A DNA stretch of 64,000 nucleotides from Mycolicibacterium sp. P1-5. Lineage in GTDB: Bacteria; Actinomycetota; Actinomycetes; Mycobacteriales; Mycobacteriaceae. Under the pieces are notes generated by a model. It searched no databases and was not told where the DNA came from. It worked only from the letters and a program-made list of their open reading frames with translations. Shown in pieces: positions 1 to 10,383 of this stretch. The DNA is taken from assembly GCF_008329565.1 (NCBI RefSeq), contig NZ_NPKT01000001.1, forward strand, positions 186,001 to 250,000. The letters run 5' to 3'. Within the stretch, counting starts at the first letter, position 1. Each line of letters opens with the position of its first letter. The position numbers and the translations under genes are program-made.

Positions 1-756
1 GCGCTTCAGCACGACTATCCCGCAGCCCTCGGCACGCACGAAGCCATCGGCCGCGACGTCGAAGGAGTGGCAGCGTCCGGTCGGCGACAGCATGCCCTGG
101 CCCGAGGAAGAGGCATAGAGGCGCTGGTCGAGCATCAGCATCACGCCTCCGGCCAGGGCCATGTCACTTTCGCCCTCATGCAGGCTGCGGCAGGCTTGGT
201 GGACGGCGACCATGCTCGAGGAGCAGGCGGTGTCGGTGGTCAGTGCGGGGCCGTGCAGGCCGAGTGCGTGGGAGATGCGGCCCGACGCCATGCTGAACGG
301 GTTGCCGGTGAAGGCATAAGCCTGGTCGAAGGCACCGGCGTCGCTGGTGACCATCGCGTAATCGTCGTGGGACATGCCGATGAAGACGCCGGTCGACGTA
401 CCAGACAGCGACGACGGGGTGAGGCCCGCTTGCTCGATGGCATCCCAGCTGGTCTCCAGCAGCACCCTGTGCTGCGGGTCCATCGCCGTGGCCTCGCGCT
501 CGTTGATACCGAAGAAGTCGGGATCGAAACCGGTGACGTCGTCGATGAAGGCGCCCCACTTCGAAACCGAGCGGCCCGGCACCCCGGGCTCCGGGTCGTA
601 GAGGTCGTCAGCATCCCACCGATCGGCCGGAACTTCAGTGACCAGATCGGCACCCTCGAGCAATGCGTCCCACAGCTTGTGAGGCGAGTCGATACCACCG
701 GGCAACCGGCACGCCATGCCGACTACGGCGATGGGGGTGACAGATGTCTGACGCAC
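1..756 (-). CDS. Type I polyketide synthase, N-terminal ketosynthase part (cut by window edge)
   Basis: Only the first 252 residues lie in the window; the reading frame runs open through base 1. The segment is a beta-ketoacyl synthase domain. It starts with the motif [11 protein letters not shown] and contains the nucleophile motif [15 protein letters not shown] with Cys at residue 178, followed by [13 protein letters not shown] and DGFVRAEGC. The KS begins almost at the N-terminus with no loading domain before it, as in mycobacterial Mas/Pks-type iterative synthases that build methyl-branched or other complex lipids. I chose GTG at 756 because AGAGAGG lies 11 bases upstream and the conserved KS region begins within ten residues. 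The product cannot be told from the KS alone. Downstream AT/DH/ER/KR/ACP domains would lie left of the window. Confidence 0.9.
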   Translation of the reverse strand, partial: MRQTSVTPIAVVGMACRLPGGIDSPHKLWDALLEGADLVTEVPADRWDADDLYDPEPGVPGRSVSKWGAFIDDVTGFDPDFFGINEREATAMDPQHRVLLETSWDAIEQAGLTPSSLSGTSTGVFIGMSHDDYAMVTSDAGAFDQAYAFTGNPFSMASGRISHALGLHGPALTTDTACSSSMVAVHQACRSLHEGESDMALAGGVMLMLDQRLYASSSGQGMLSPTGRCHSFDVAADGFVRAEGCGIVVLKR

Positions 757-1087
757 GTCCGCTCACACCTCTCTTGGCACTGGGCAGGGCAACGTAACCC
801 GACCATCTAGCTCACAACACCGAGTCAAAGTTGCCAATGTCCTCGGTAGCCTAGCCGTTTTTCGTTAAGTGCGCGACAAATGTTTCGACTTTTTGATTGG
901 GGTTTGGACAAAGTGACCTTTGACCCTAAGCCCGCGCCCCGACCGGCGGATAACCGATAGCTGGTCTCCGCACCGGGCTTCCTCGTGAGATGTTCTCAGC
1001 GTCTCTGTTGGCCGAGCTAGAAAATGTCTTTGACCAGGCACTTTGATGTGGGTCCCAGTACCTGAGCAATCATCGGGACGCCTCCCC

Positions 1088-1107
1088 CGGCCCCCTTTTC
1101 GGGGCCG
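1088..1107. repeat. Perfect G+C-rich hairpin
   Basis: CGGCCCC at 1088-1094 and GGGGCCG at 1101-1107 form a 7-bp perfect stem around the loop CTTTTC. There is no following T-tract on either strand. It could be an intrinsic terminator of the mycobacterial type without a U-tail, or a structured part of a long PKS leader. Confidence 0.45.
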
Positions 1108-1591
1108 AGTTGGCAGTTGCAGGGTGTTTACTATCGCAATTCGGCCACAATTTGACATCAACAGCGTTATAGCAAATTCGAAATATGCACACTCCTAGAA
1201 TGGACCATCGGCTACCTCAAATGGCTTGCCAGGCGTCTTTCGATAATCCCCGATGTCATACCAAAGGACACCGCTGGTCACCGTGATAGCGTGCCCATCC
1301 TGAGAATTTCCGCAACCGCGCCTCAGCATCTGAAATCGCTCTACCCTGCAAGTTTTGTTCGGGCACACAGGAGATGGCTACCAACCTGAGAATAGGCTGA
1401 GATTTCAGTACCAGAAACCAGAAAAACGTGACTCAGACCACATTCGTCCTCGCGATGAAACGGCGATTATCGGCGCGCTGATATTTCGTGGACAAAGTCA
1501 GCAAACGCCTCTGGATAAATGACCGGCTATTTGCAGACAATTGGCGAACTTTTTCAGAAAACCGAGTGAATTGGCGGTTCACCGAGCACCC

Positions 1592-1607
1592 CGTGACATT
1601 TGTCACC
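1592..1607. promoter_or_regulatory. Possible CRP/GlxR-type palindrome
   Basis: CGTGACATTTGTCACC contains GTGA, six bases, TCAC, the core spacing of cyclic-AMP receptor protein sites in mycobacteria. The outermost bases do not match the usual T/A. It lies in the long intergenic region, about 840 bases upstream of the PKS start, so its target is uncertain. Confidence 0.35.
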
Positions 1608-1769
1608 GGCTTAAGGGGGTCTTGTGAACTCCCTGTGAAAGTTAGCTGGAGCCCCGAGTGAGGACCTTTGGCGAGGTCGGCGATGGCGCCACCCAACGCT
1701 GCGATCAGGCAAGTTCCCGAAGACCGGGACGCCACAGCAAGGCTTCAGACCGGTGGTCTGAGTGCGGAG

Positions 1770-3038
1770 CTAACCCGCGACGACGCCCGACGAGGGCACA
1801 CCGAACCGAGCGCCGAACTCGGTGACCGGCTTGAACCCGCGCTTACGGGCTGAGGCCGCACCTCGCCGGATCAGGGCGGCGGTCGTGACAAAGCCGGCCT
1901 GATCGGCCAGCACGAATGGGGTGAGTAGACGGTTATGCACAAAACTGAATGACAATCCCGCCTCGGGGATCGCCCAGCCCAGTGAGCCGCCCAGGCCGAC
2001 GTGACCGAAGCCGGGCAGCAGTCCTGGGATTGGCAGCGCGTGATAACCGAGGTGGAAAGCCAGCGGCAAAATCAAATTGCGGTCCGGGGTCAGATTGCGC
2101 CGACCGGTGAGGCCCGCCACCAATTCGGCGGATAGATAGCGCTTTCCATCGATCTCGCCGCCATTGGCTATGGCGCCGTACATGCGAGCCAGGCTGCGTG
2201 CCGTCGCGACACCGTTGGCCGCGGGCATCTCGCTGTCGAGCAACGGCATCGCACCCTGCACCGTCGACCTCATGCCGGGGAAGTACATGGAGCCGAAAAT
2301 GGCAGACAACTCGAGCGCCGCGATTCGGGGGGCGATGGTGTTGAAAAAGGGGTTGGGGATGTTCATCTGGGGGCCGATGATCGAGGCGGCCCTGGTCGGC
2401 GCGCCCGCCGGCGGCCGGCCGAGGTGGATCCCATCGGTGTTGAGCGGCTCGGCCACCTCGGTGCGGATCAGCTCACGCATTCCGATCCCGGTGACCGCGC
2501 GGCCCAGCCCGGACAACAGCCATCCGTAGGTGAGCGCGTGATATGCGGGCTTGCCGAGGTTCCGGCCGGCCGGTGCCGCCGCGATGCGCTCCTCCATCGC
2601 GAGGTGGTTGAGCAGGTCGCGTCTGCGCACCCCGCGTAGGTGTGCCAGACCCGCGCGGTGCTGCATCACGTCGCGGACGGTGATTCCAGCCTTGCCATTG
2701 GCGCCGAACTCGGGCCAATACTCGGCCACCGGCGCGTCGTAGTCGATCAGGCCGCGGTCCACGAGCCGGTGGATGACCGTCGAGGCCACACCTTTGGTCG
2801 CGGAGAACACCATCGCACCGGTGTCCGCGGTCCAACGTTGCCGCCCCCGCCGATCCGACCAGCCGGTCCACACGTCGACCACCGGCTGGCCGTCGAGGTA
2901 GACCGCCAGCGCGCCGCCCCCGAACCGGGGATGCGGGAACATGGCTGAGAAGTTGCGCAGTGCGCAGGCGAAGTGTGGATCAGCAGCACCCTGTAGCCCG
3001 TGGGGCAAGGCATCGCGTCCCGCAGTCGCCTGAGTCAC
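1770..3038 (-). CDS. lipL: Serine beta-lactamase-like hydrolase/esterase (LipL-type)
   Basis: The 422-residue protein belongs to the class C beta-lactamase/penicillin-binding-like serine hydrolases. The catalytic SxxK motif is seen as Ser79-Ala-Thr-Lys82 in VFSATKGVAS, early in the protein as expected. Such proteins in mycobacteria act as esterases on short acyl esters; the substrate cannot be read from sequence. I see no signal peptide. GTG at 3038 sits six bases after TAAATT (3050-3045), so the transcript may be leaderless. The gene lies next to meaB as lipL does in M. tuberculosis, which is why I use the symbol, but other Lip proteins share the fold. Confidence 0.8.
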   Translation of the reverse strand: MTQATAGRDALPHGLQGAADPHFACALRNFSAMFPHPRFGGGALAVYLDGQPVVDVWTGWSDRRGRQRWTADTGAMVFSATKGVASTVIHRLVDRGLIDYDAPVAEYWPEFGANGKAGITVRDVMQHRAGLAHLRGVRRRDLLNHLAMEERIAAAPAGRNLGKPAYHALTYGWLLSGLGRAVTGIGMRELIRTEVAEPLNTDGIHLGRPPAGAPTRAASIIGPQMNIPNPFFNTIAPRIAALELSAIFGSMYFPGMRSTVQGAMPLLDSEMPAANGVATARSLARMYGAIANGGEIDGKRYLSAELVAGLTGRRNLTPDRNLILPLAFHLGYHALPIPGLLPGFGHVGLGGSLGWAIPEAGLSFSFVHNRLLTPFVLADQAGFVTTAALIRRGAASARKRGFKPVTEFGARFGVPSSGVVAG

Positions 3039-3044
3039 ACTGGG

Positions 3045-3050
3045 AATTTA
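3045..3050 (-). promoter_or_regulatory. Candidate -10 element of a leaderless lipL-like transcript
   Basis: On the minus strand TAAATT fits the mycobacterial TANNNT -10 pattern and ends six bases before the GTG start at 3038, so transcription would begin at or next to the start codon. No ribosome-binding site is seen. Confidence 0.45.
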
Positions 3051-3069
3051 ACCGGGCTAAGCACATCTG

Positions 3070-3093
3070 TAACAAATCGTTGCCAATTTGTTA
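3070..3093. promoter_or_regulatory. Perfect 8-bp inverted repeat upstream of lipL-like gene
   Basis: TAACAAAT (3070-3077) and ATTTGTTA (3086-3093) are exact reverse complements separated by eight bases. The repeat lies 31 bases before the lipL-like start, over the expected -35 region, and 17 bases past the meaB stop. Its size and symmetry suit a dimeric repressor of TetR type. It is too A+T-rich for a good terminator of the mut operon, though that is possible. Confidence 0.5.
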
Positions 3094-3110
3094 GCTTGAC
3101 GCGCGGCCCG

Positions 3111-4093
3111 TCAGGTTGACTGCTCGGCCGCGTCGAGGAGTCGCTGCGCCGCCAGCGCCGGGGTGAGTTCCCCTTCGCGCACCTGACGCTCGATCTCGGA
3201 ACGTTGGCTGCGGACGGCCGGATGATTCAGCACTCGATCGAGGACGGCGTCGCGCACCATCGACCAGGTCCAGTCCACCTGCTGCGCGCGCCGTCGGGCG
3301 TCGAACTCGCCGGCCTCGCTCAGCACGTCGCGGTGCTTCAGCACCGTCTCCCACAACTCGACCATGCCGGTGCCTTCGACCGCGCTCATCGTCAAAACTG
3401 GTGGGCGCCAGAGCGTTTCGCGCGGATAGATCAGCCGAATCGCGGCTGTGAGTTCACGTGCGGCGGCCTTGGCCTCTCCTGCGTGCTTGCCGTCGGCCTT
3501 GTTGACCACGACGATGTCGGCGAGCTCGAGCACACCCTTCTTGATGCCCTGAAGCTGGTCGCCGGTGCGGGCCAGGGTGAGAAAAACGAAGGTGTCGACC
3601 ATGTTGGCGACGGCCACCTCGGACTGGCCGACGCCGACGGTCTCGACCAGAATCACGTCGAATCCGGCAGCCTCGGCAAGCACCACCGTTTCCCGCGTCG
3701 CCTTTGCTACGCCGCCCAAGGTGCCCGACGTCGGCGAAGGTCGTATGTAGGCGTCCGGATGCACGGCGAGCTTGGCCATCCGGGTCTTGTCACCCAGGAT
3801 GGACCCGCCCGTACGGGTCGACGACGGGTCGACAGCCAGCACCGCGACGCGGTGCCCCTGCTCGATGAGGTACATACCGAGGGCCTCGATGGCGGTCGAC
3901 TTCCCCACCCCGGGAACGCCGGTGATGCCGACGTGAAGCGCCGCGCCCGCGTCCGGCATCAGCTCGAGCAGCAGCTGCTGAGCCTGTTCGCGATGATCGG
4001 CACGGGTGGACTCGACCAGCGTGATGGCCCGCGACAGCGCCGCACGATCGCCGCCGCGGATCGCCTCGACCAGTCCGGGGATGTCTGGGGGCA

Positions 4094-4094
<1 letters not shown>
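3111..4094 (-). CDS. meaB: Methylmalonyl-CoA mutase-associated GTPase MeaB (G3E/ArgK family)
   Basis: The 327-residue G-protein guards and reactivates adenosylcobalamin-dependent methylmalonyl-CoA mutase, gating cofactor loading. The P-loop GVPGVGKST is at residues 59-67. DPSSTRTGGSILGDKTRM, the MeaB switch region, follows, and NKAD gives guanine specificity near residue 195. ATG at 4094 overlaps the mutB stop codon by one base (TGATG), so translation is probably coupled. In M. tuberculosis the mazEF4 genes separate mutB from this gene; here nothing does. Confidence 0.95.
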
Positions 4095-6340
<2,246 letters not shown>

Positions 6341-6343
6341 GGG

Positions 6344-8164
6344 TCAGGCCCCCAATCGGGTGAGCAGCGACGAAAGTGCTTCGACCGCATCGATTTTGGC
6401 AGTCAGATAACCGTCGGGTTTGGCGCTGGCGTCAGCGACCGCTTTCTCCGGGCCTGCCAGATAGATCTGGGCCACGCCCGCGGCTCGCGCGGCCGCCACC
6501 ACATCGGAGGCATCGGTGCCATAGCGCGCGTCGGTGCCGCAGATGACCGCGACCGTCACGCCGTCCGCGGCCGCGGCGACACCCGCGGCGTCGACGGTGC
6601 CCGGGTTGATCGCCTCGATCCCGCCGGAGGCCAGCAGGTTGGCGGCAAACGTCGCGCGAATGTTGTTCTCGGCCAGCGGGCCCAGCGGCAGCAACAGCGC
6701 CTTGGGGCGCGCGCCGGTGCGGTCGAGGAAGGCGTCGGAGCGGTCCCGCAGCTCCTCGAAACCGGCCGCGTAGCGCCGCACGGTGTCCGACGAGTTGTAG
6801 TGCGGCAGCGGTGGTTCAGCGAGGTTCGGGAACTCATTGATTCCAGTCACCGGTGTCCGTCTGTGGGCGATGTCATCCGCACGGCGGGCCCGCACCTGCT
6901 CGATCTGCTCGGCGACGTGGTCGCCGGCGGCGGTGAAACCGCCCCGCGACTCGATGTCCTGGAAGTGCGACCAGGCTTGAGCAGCAAGGCCTTCGGTGAG
7001 TTCTTCGACGTACCACGAGCCGCCGGCGGGATCGAGCACCCGCCCGATGTGCGACTCCTCCAGCAGCAACAACTGGGTGTTGCGCGCGATACGGCGGGCG
7101 AAGCTCCCGCTGATCCCGGGGAAACCGCTGGGGATCGCGACGTCGAACGGCAGCACCGCCACGGTGTCCGCTCCCCCGACTCCGGCGCCGAACGCCGCCA
7201 GCGTGGTGCGGAGCATGTTCACCCACGGGTCGCGCTGGGTCATCATCGGGAGGGAGGTGACCGCGTGCACGGTCGCCGCCCCGCTGTCGGGCTGGCCGAG
7301 CACTTCGGCAACCCGGGCCCAGAGCCGGCGGGCCGCACGGAATTTCGCGATCGTCAGGAACTGGTCGTCATCGGCCACCAGCCGGAAGCTGATCTGGCGC
7401 AGCGCATCGGCGACCTGAATGCCTGCGTCGATCAGCGCACGCACGTACTCGACAGCGGCCCCCAGCGCGCCTGCGAGCTCCCATGCCGCGTTGGCGCCGC
7501 GATTGTGGAACGCCGGTCCGTCGACGGTGATCGCGCGAACTCCGGTGCTGCCGGCGATGTTCGCGGCGACCCGGGTCACCTCGTCGAGGCCGGGTGCGGG
7601 CAAGCCGCTGAGCGGCGCGGTGAGCGGATCGGCGCCGAGGTCGATCGACAGAGTCGCCCGCTGGGCGTCGTCAGTACCAGCCACCAACGCCAGCACGGCC
7701 TCGGCGGCGGCACCGAATTGCGCCCCGGCGTCCAGGATCACCGGCGCGAGCTCGATGAAGACGCCCTCCAGCAGCCGGTCCAGATGAGCCGCGGCGACAC
7801 CGGTGTCGCCGACCCGCAGCACCAGCGCGCCGACGCCGTCACTCAGGGCTCCGAGCACCGCGGCGTTGCCGTCCGCGATAGCGCCGGAGGCTGCGAATAC
7901 CTCGGCGACCTTCCAGCCCGCGACGACGTCGCGGTGGGCGTCGCCGCCGCGGACGAACGGCCAGACGCCAGGCAGCGGCGACTCGGGCAGCTCGTCGAGC
8001 GCGGTGTACAGGGGCCGGATCGGGAAGCCCTCGTAGGTGGGCGAATTCAGCAGTGTCTCGGGCTCGGCGGGCAGATCCGCCGGATCTTTCCGGCTGCTCT
8101 TGGCCAGCACGCCGGCCACCGCGGTCCGCCAGCGAGCGCGGCCTTCCTCAACCTCTACTGACAC
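6344..8164 (-). CDS. mutA: Methylmalonyl-CoA mutase small subunit
   Basis: This 606-residue subunit is homologous to MutB in the barrel domain but lacks the DxHxxG cobalamin motif, as expected for the non-catalytic partner of the heterodimer. Shared features include RNTQLLLLEESHIGRVLDPAG and the C-terminal Rossmann-like part. I place the start at GTG 8164, not at the longer ATG at 8215, because AGGAG lies seven bases upstream of it and homologous MutA proteins begin at this point (VSVEVEEGRARWRTAV). It is first in the mutA-mutB-meaB operon. Confidence 0.93.
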   Translation of the reverse strand: MSVEVEEGRARWRTAVAGVLAKSSRKDPADLPAEPETLLNSPTYEGFPIRPLYTALDELPESPLPGVWPFVRGGDAHRDVVAGWKVAEVFAASGAIADGNAAVLGALSDGVGALVLRVGDTGVAAAHLDRLLEGVFIELAPVILDAGAQFGAAAEAVLALVAGTDDAQRATLSIDLGADPLTAPLSGLPAPGLDEVTRVAANIAGSTGVRAITVDGPAFHNRGANAAWELAGALGAAVEYVRALIDAGIQVADALRQISFRLVADDDQFLTIAKFRAARRLWARVAEVLGQPDSGAATVHAVTSLPMMTQRDPWVNMLRTTLAAFGAGVGGADTVAVLPFDVAIPSGFPGISGSFARRIARNTQLLLLEESHIGRVLDPAGGSWYVEELTEGLAAQAWSHFQDIESRGGFTAAGDHVAEQIEQVRARRADDIAHRRTPVTGINEFPNLAEPPLPHYNSSDTVRRYAAGFEELRDRSDAFLDRTGARPKALLLPLGPLAENNIRATFAANLLASGGIEAINPGTVDAAGVAAAADGVTVAVICGTDARYGTDASDVVAAARAAGVAQIYLAGPEKAVADASAKPDGYLTAKIDAVEALSSLLTRLGA

Positions 8165-8310
8165 CGGCAACTCCTGTTGTCGCAGCATGGGGCAGCCCGT
8201 AGCAGGACCAGCCATCAGAACATCAGGCTAAATGATCACCTCGGCCGTGACGTGGCCGACTACGCCTACCCGCGGGTAACCCGGGTCGCGTCCGCCACAC
8301 CGTCGCAGGC

Positions 8311-9036
8311 TTGGCCGTAACCTTGGTGAACGTGACGTCGAAGGCTCGCAGCACGTGGCGCAGTGTGCGCTCAGCGGTGATCTCCACCGTGCGCCAGGTG
8401 TCCCGGACGCGCCTCGTCGTCATCGCGACCGCCAGTGTGATCCTCGTCGCAGTCGTGCTGGTGGTTCCGCTGCCCACCGCCGTGCAGCTGCGGGATTGGG
8501 CGACGTCGCTCGGCCCCTGGTTCCCGCTGGCCTTCCTGGCCGCCCACGTCGTCGTCACCGTGTTCCCCTTCCCCCGCACCGCCTTCACGCTGGCCGCCGG
8601 CCTGCTGTTCGGTCCTGGTCTGGGCGTGGTGATCGCCGTGGTGGCCAGTGCGCTGAGTGCGGTGATCGCCTTGCTGCTGGTACGCGCGGTGGGCTGGCAG
8701 TTCAGCAAGCTCGTCAGCCATCCGGCTGTTGAGTCGGTGGACGCCCGGTTGCGTGCCCGCGGCTGGCAGGCGATCTTCTCGCTGCGGATGATCCCGGCCG
8801 TGCCGTTCTCGGTGCTCAACTACGCCGCCGGCGCCTCAGCTGTCCGGGTGATGCCGTATCTGTGGGCGACGCTGGCCGGATTGATCCCGGGCACCGCCGC
8901 CGTGGTCTTCCTCGGCGACGCCATGACGGGCAACATCAGCCCACTGCTGATTCTGGTGTCGGTCTGCACCGCGGCCGTCGGCGTCGCCGGCCTGGTCTAC
9001 GAGGTGCGCACCCACCGGCGAAGCCATGCCAACTAG
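8311..9036 (+). CDS. VTT/TVP38-TMEM64 (DedA-related) membrane protein
   Basis: The protein of about 240 residues has an N-terminal membrane segment around LVVIATASVILVAVVLVVPL. A VTT domain follows: FPFPRTAFTLAAGLLFGP, then RMIPAVPFSVLNYAAGAS and a GLIPGTAAVVFLGD re-entrant-type segment. Family members are polytopic and linked to lipid scrambling or transport, but the substrate here is unknown. The gene is divergent from mutA and corresponds in place to Rv1491c. The start is uncertain: TTG 8311, GTG 8326 and GTG 8332 are in frame and none has a clear ribosome-binding site. Its stop overlaps the stop of the convergent gene at 9033 by four bases. Confidence 0.85.
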   Translation: MAVTLVNVTSKARSTWRSVRSAVISTVRQVSRTRLVVIATASVILVAVVLVVPLPTAVQLRDWATSLGPWFPLAFLAAHVVVTVFPFPRTAFTLAAGLLFGPGLGVVIAVVASALSAVIALLLVRAVGWQFSKLVSHPAVESVDARLRARGWQAIFSLRMIPAVPFSVLNYAAGASAVRVMPYLWATLAGLIPGTAAVVFLGDAMTGNISPLLILVSVCTAAVGVAGLVYEVRTHRRSHAN

Positions 9037-9770
9037 CGGGGCACGGCAGCCGGGTGTCCTCGAAGCAGCTGCTCGATTCGGTCCAACAATTGGCTCGGGT
9101 CAGCATCGGCGCCGTCTTTCCACGTCACAAGGGCGCCGTACAGATTGATCGGCTGAACGGTCAGTTGCAAGCCAAGCATCACCGTCGCGGGAGCGTCGGT
9201 AGTCGAATTTTCAGGACGATAAGCGATCTCAACCTGCAACGCCTTGACTCCGCTGACGGAGTTCGCAATCCACTTCGGGGTGATCGCCTCGATCTGATCC
9301 CGCGTGAGCTCCCCGGGATTGACCTTCGGATCGGCGACTCTGACCGTCAATGTCGACGGTGTAAAACGCAGCGAACATCGGTGCCACATACGGAAAGTGG
9401 CATAGATCATGAGGAGCGTCGCACCCAGCAGAAGCGCCCCACCAAATCGAAACCACCGTGGGTAGCCAGGATCGTAGCTAGCGGCGATCGTCGCGATAGC
9501 CATCAGCGGAAGGCCCATGTTCATGAGATAGGCAGTTGCCTCATACCATGGGACGTACCGGCAGATGATGTCCTCGGGCGTCCTGGTGACGCCCGTGCGC
9601 AATATCCGGCGTTTTCCGACGATGATGAAACTTGTCACGCAGAGGCCGATTACAGCCAAGTACCAGGGAGCGACGCCCCGCAGCGTCACGATGAGCGTGA
9701 CCACACCTATCGAGCAACCGAAGATAACCCGGAGCAACCCCAACCAGCGGCGTTTCACCTCATCGCCCAC
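9033..9770 (-). CDS. Four-TM membrane protein with C-terminal soluble domain; last gene of the WXG cassette
   Basis: The 245-residue protein has two hydrophobic segments near residues 13-50 (VIFGCSIGVVTLIVTL; LAVIGLCVTSFIIVG), two more near 80-125 (LMNMGLPLMAIATIAAS; FGGALLLGATLLMIYATF), then about 110 soluble residues of beta-rich look. I do not recognise a named family with confidence; the soluble part may be PH-like. It overlaps the preceding gene by 11 bases if GTG 9770 is used, or starts one base after its stop if GTG 9758 is used. As the membrane member of an operon with two WXG proteins it could be an immunity protein or a transport accessory. That role is inference. Confidence 0.7.
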   Translation of the reverse strand: MGDEVKRRWLGLLRVIFGCSIGVVTLIVTLRGVAPWYLAVIGLCVTSFIIVGKRRILRTGVTRTPEDIICRYVPWYEATAYLMNMGLPLMAIATIAASYDPGYPRWFRFGGALLLGATLLMIYATFRMWHRCSLRFTPSTLTVRVADPKVNPGELTRDQIEAITPKWIANSVSGVKALQVEIAYRPENSTTDAPATVMLGLQLTVQPINLYGALVTWKDGADADPSQLLDRIEQLLRGHPAAVPR

Positions 9771-10341
9771 TGGTACGGCCCGGCCTCGTATTTGCTGGCG
9801 CTACTCGATTCTGATCGTCCGAACCTCCGTCTCTCGGTACATCCCTACGAACCACCAGCCGAACGGGTTCGCGGACTACGGGTGAGTCGCGCAGCACGCT
9901 CGTGGTCAGTTGCACTATCAGGGTCTCCTCGTCCATCGCGACGATCCGGGACCGGCAGATACTGTCGAGGGCACCGAATTCGTGAGCGAACTCCATTGCC
10001 AGTGTGCCCGCGATACCCGACCCCTCCTCCGCCGCCGTGAGCTCTCGGCTTCGTTCGTGACATCCCGGTACCGACTGCAACTGCTGCTCGGCCAACATCA
10101 TGAACACCGCACCGCAATCCAGTACGGACTGGACGCGATGCACGGTCAACACCGCATTGGCGCAAAATTCACTAGCGAGCGGGTCGCTCTGACTTACCCA
10201 GACTGCTACTCCGGGAGCAGAATCGAAGGGGACCCAACCCGGAGGCAATGCCACTTGAATCGCGCATCCGGGACATTGGTCGCCTGGGAGCACCGCAATG
10301 CCGGACTCCGCCACGAACTCATCGAATCGCACCGCGCCCAC
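9760..10341 (-). CDS. Small soluble protein, possibly LpqN/Mog1-PsbP-like fold
   Basis: The protein of about 193 residues has no signal peptide or membrane span. The opening LPPGWVPFDSAPGVAVWVS and the pattern of strands and helices recall the LpqN/LpqT and DUF1795 (Mog1/PsbP-like) families, but the match is by eye and weak. The last 25 residues are polar and probably disordered. GTG 10341 and GTG 10332 are both possible starts with no strong ribosome-binding site. The gene lies 42 bases after the WXG/glycine-zipper gene and overlaps the membrane-protein gene, so it probably serves the same cassette. Confidence 0.65.
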   Translation of the reverse strand: MGAVRFDEFVAESGIAVLPGDQCPGCAIQVALPPGWVPFDSAPGVAVWVSQSDPLASEFCANAVLTVHRVQSVLDCGAVFMMLAEQQLQSVPGCHERSRELTAAEEGSGIAGTLAMEFAHEFGALDSICRSRIVAMDEETLIVQLTTSVLRDSPVVREPVRLVVRRDVPRDGGSDDQNRVAPANTRPGRTSGR

Positions 10342-10383
10342 CCAGGATTCGAGGCCGATACCGTAGGCATGCCGTATTGCGCA

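Larger units (their letters stand above)
757..1769. other. About 1 kb intergenic region with no convincing gene
   Basis: Between the divergently placed PKS start (756) and the lipL-like stop (1770) I see no reading frame with coding character. The short frames present translate to low-complexity, Arg/Ser-rich strings without motifs. Base composition is visibly more A+T rich than in the flanking genes, especially about 1130-1560. It holds a perfect G+C hairpin at 1088-1107 and a CRP-type palindrome at 1592-1607, listed separately. It must contain the PKS promoter. Confidence 0.6.

Noticed and set aside
1640..1790. Stem-rich stretch suggesting a cobalamin or c-di-AMP riboswitch
   Set aside because: The conserved core elements of neither class can be lined up, and no suitable downstream gene is on the plus strand.
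8268..8280. ACCCGCGGGTAAC, also found at 45575-45587
   Set aside because: A shared G+C-rich 13-mer is expected by chance in a window of this size and composition; the genes nearby are unrelated.
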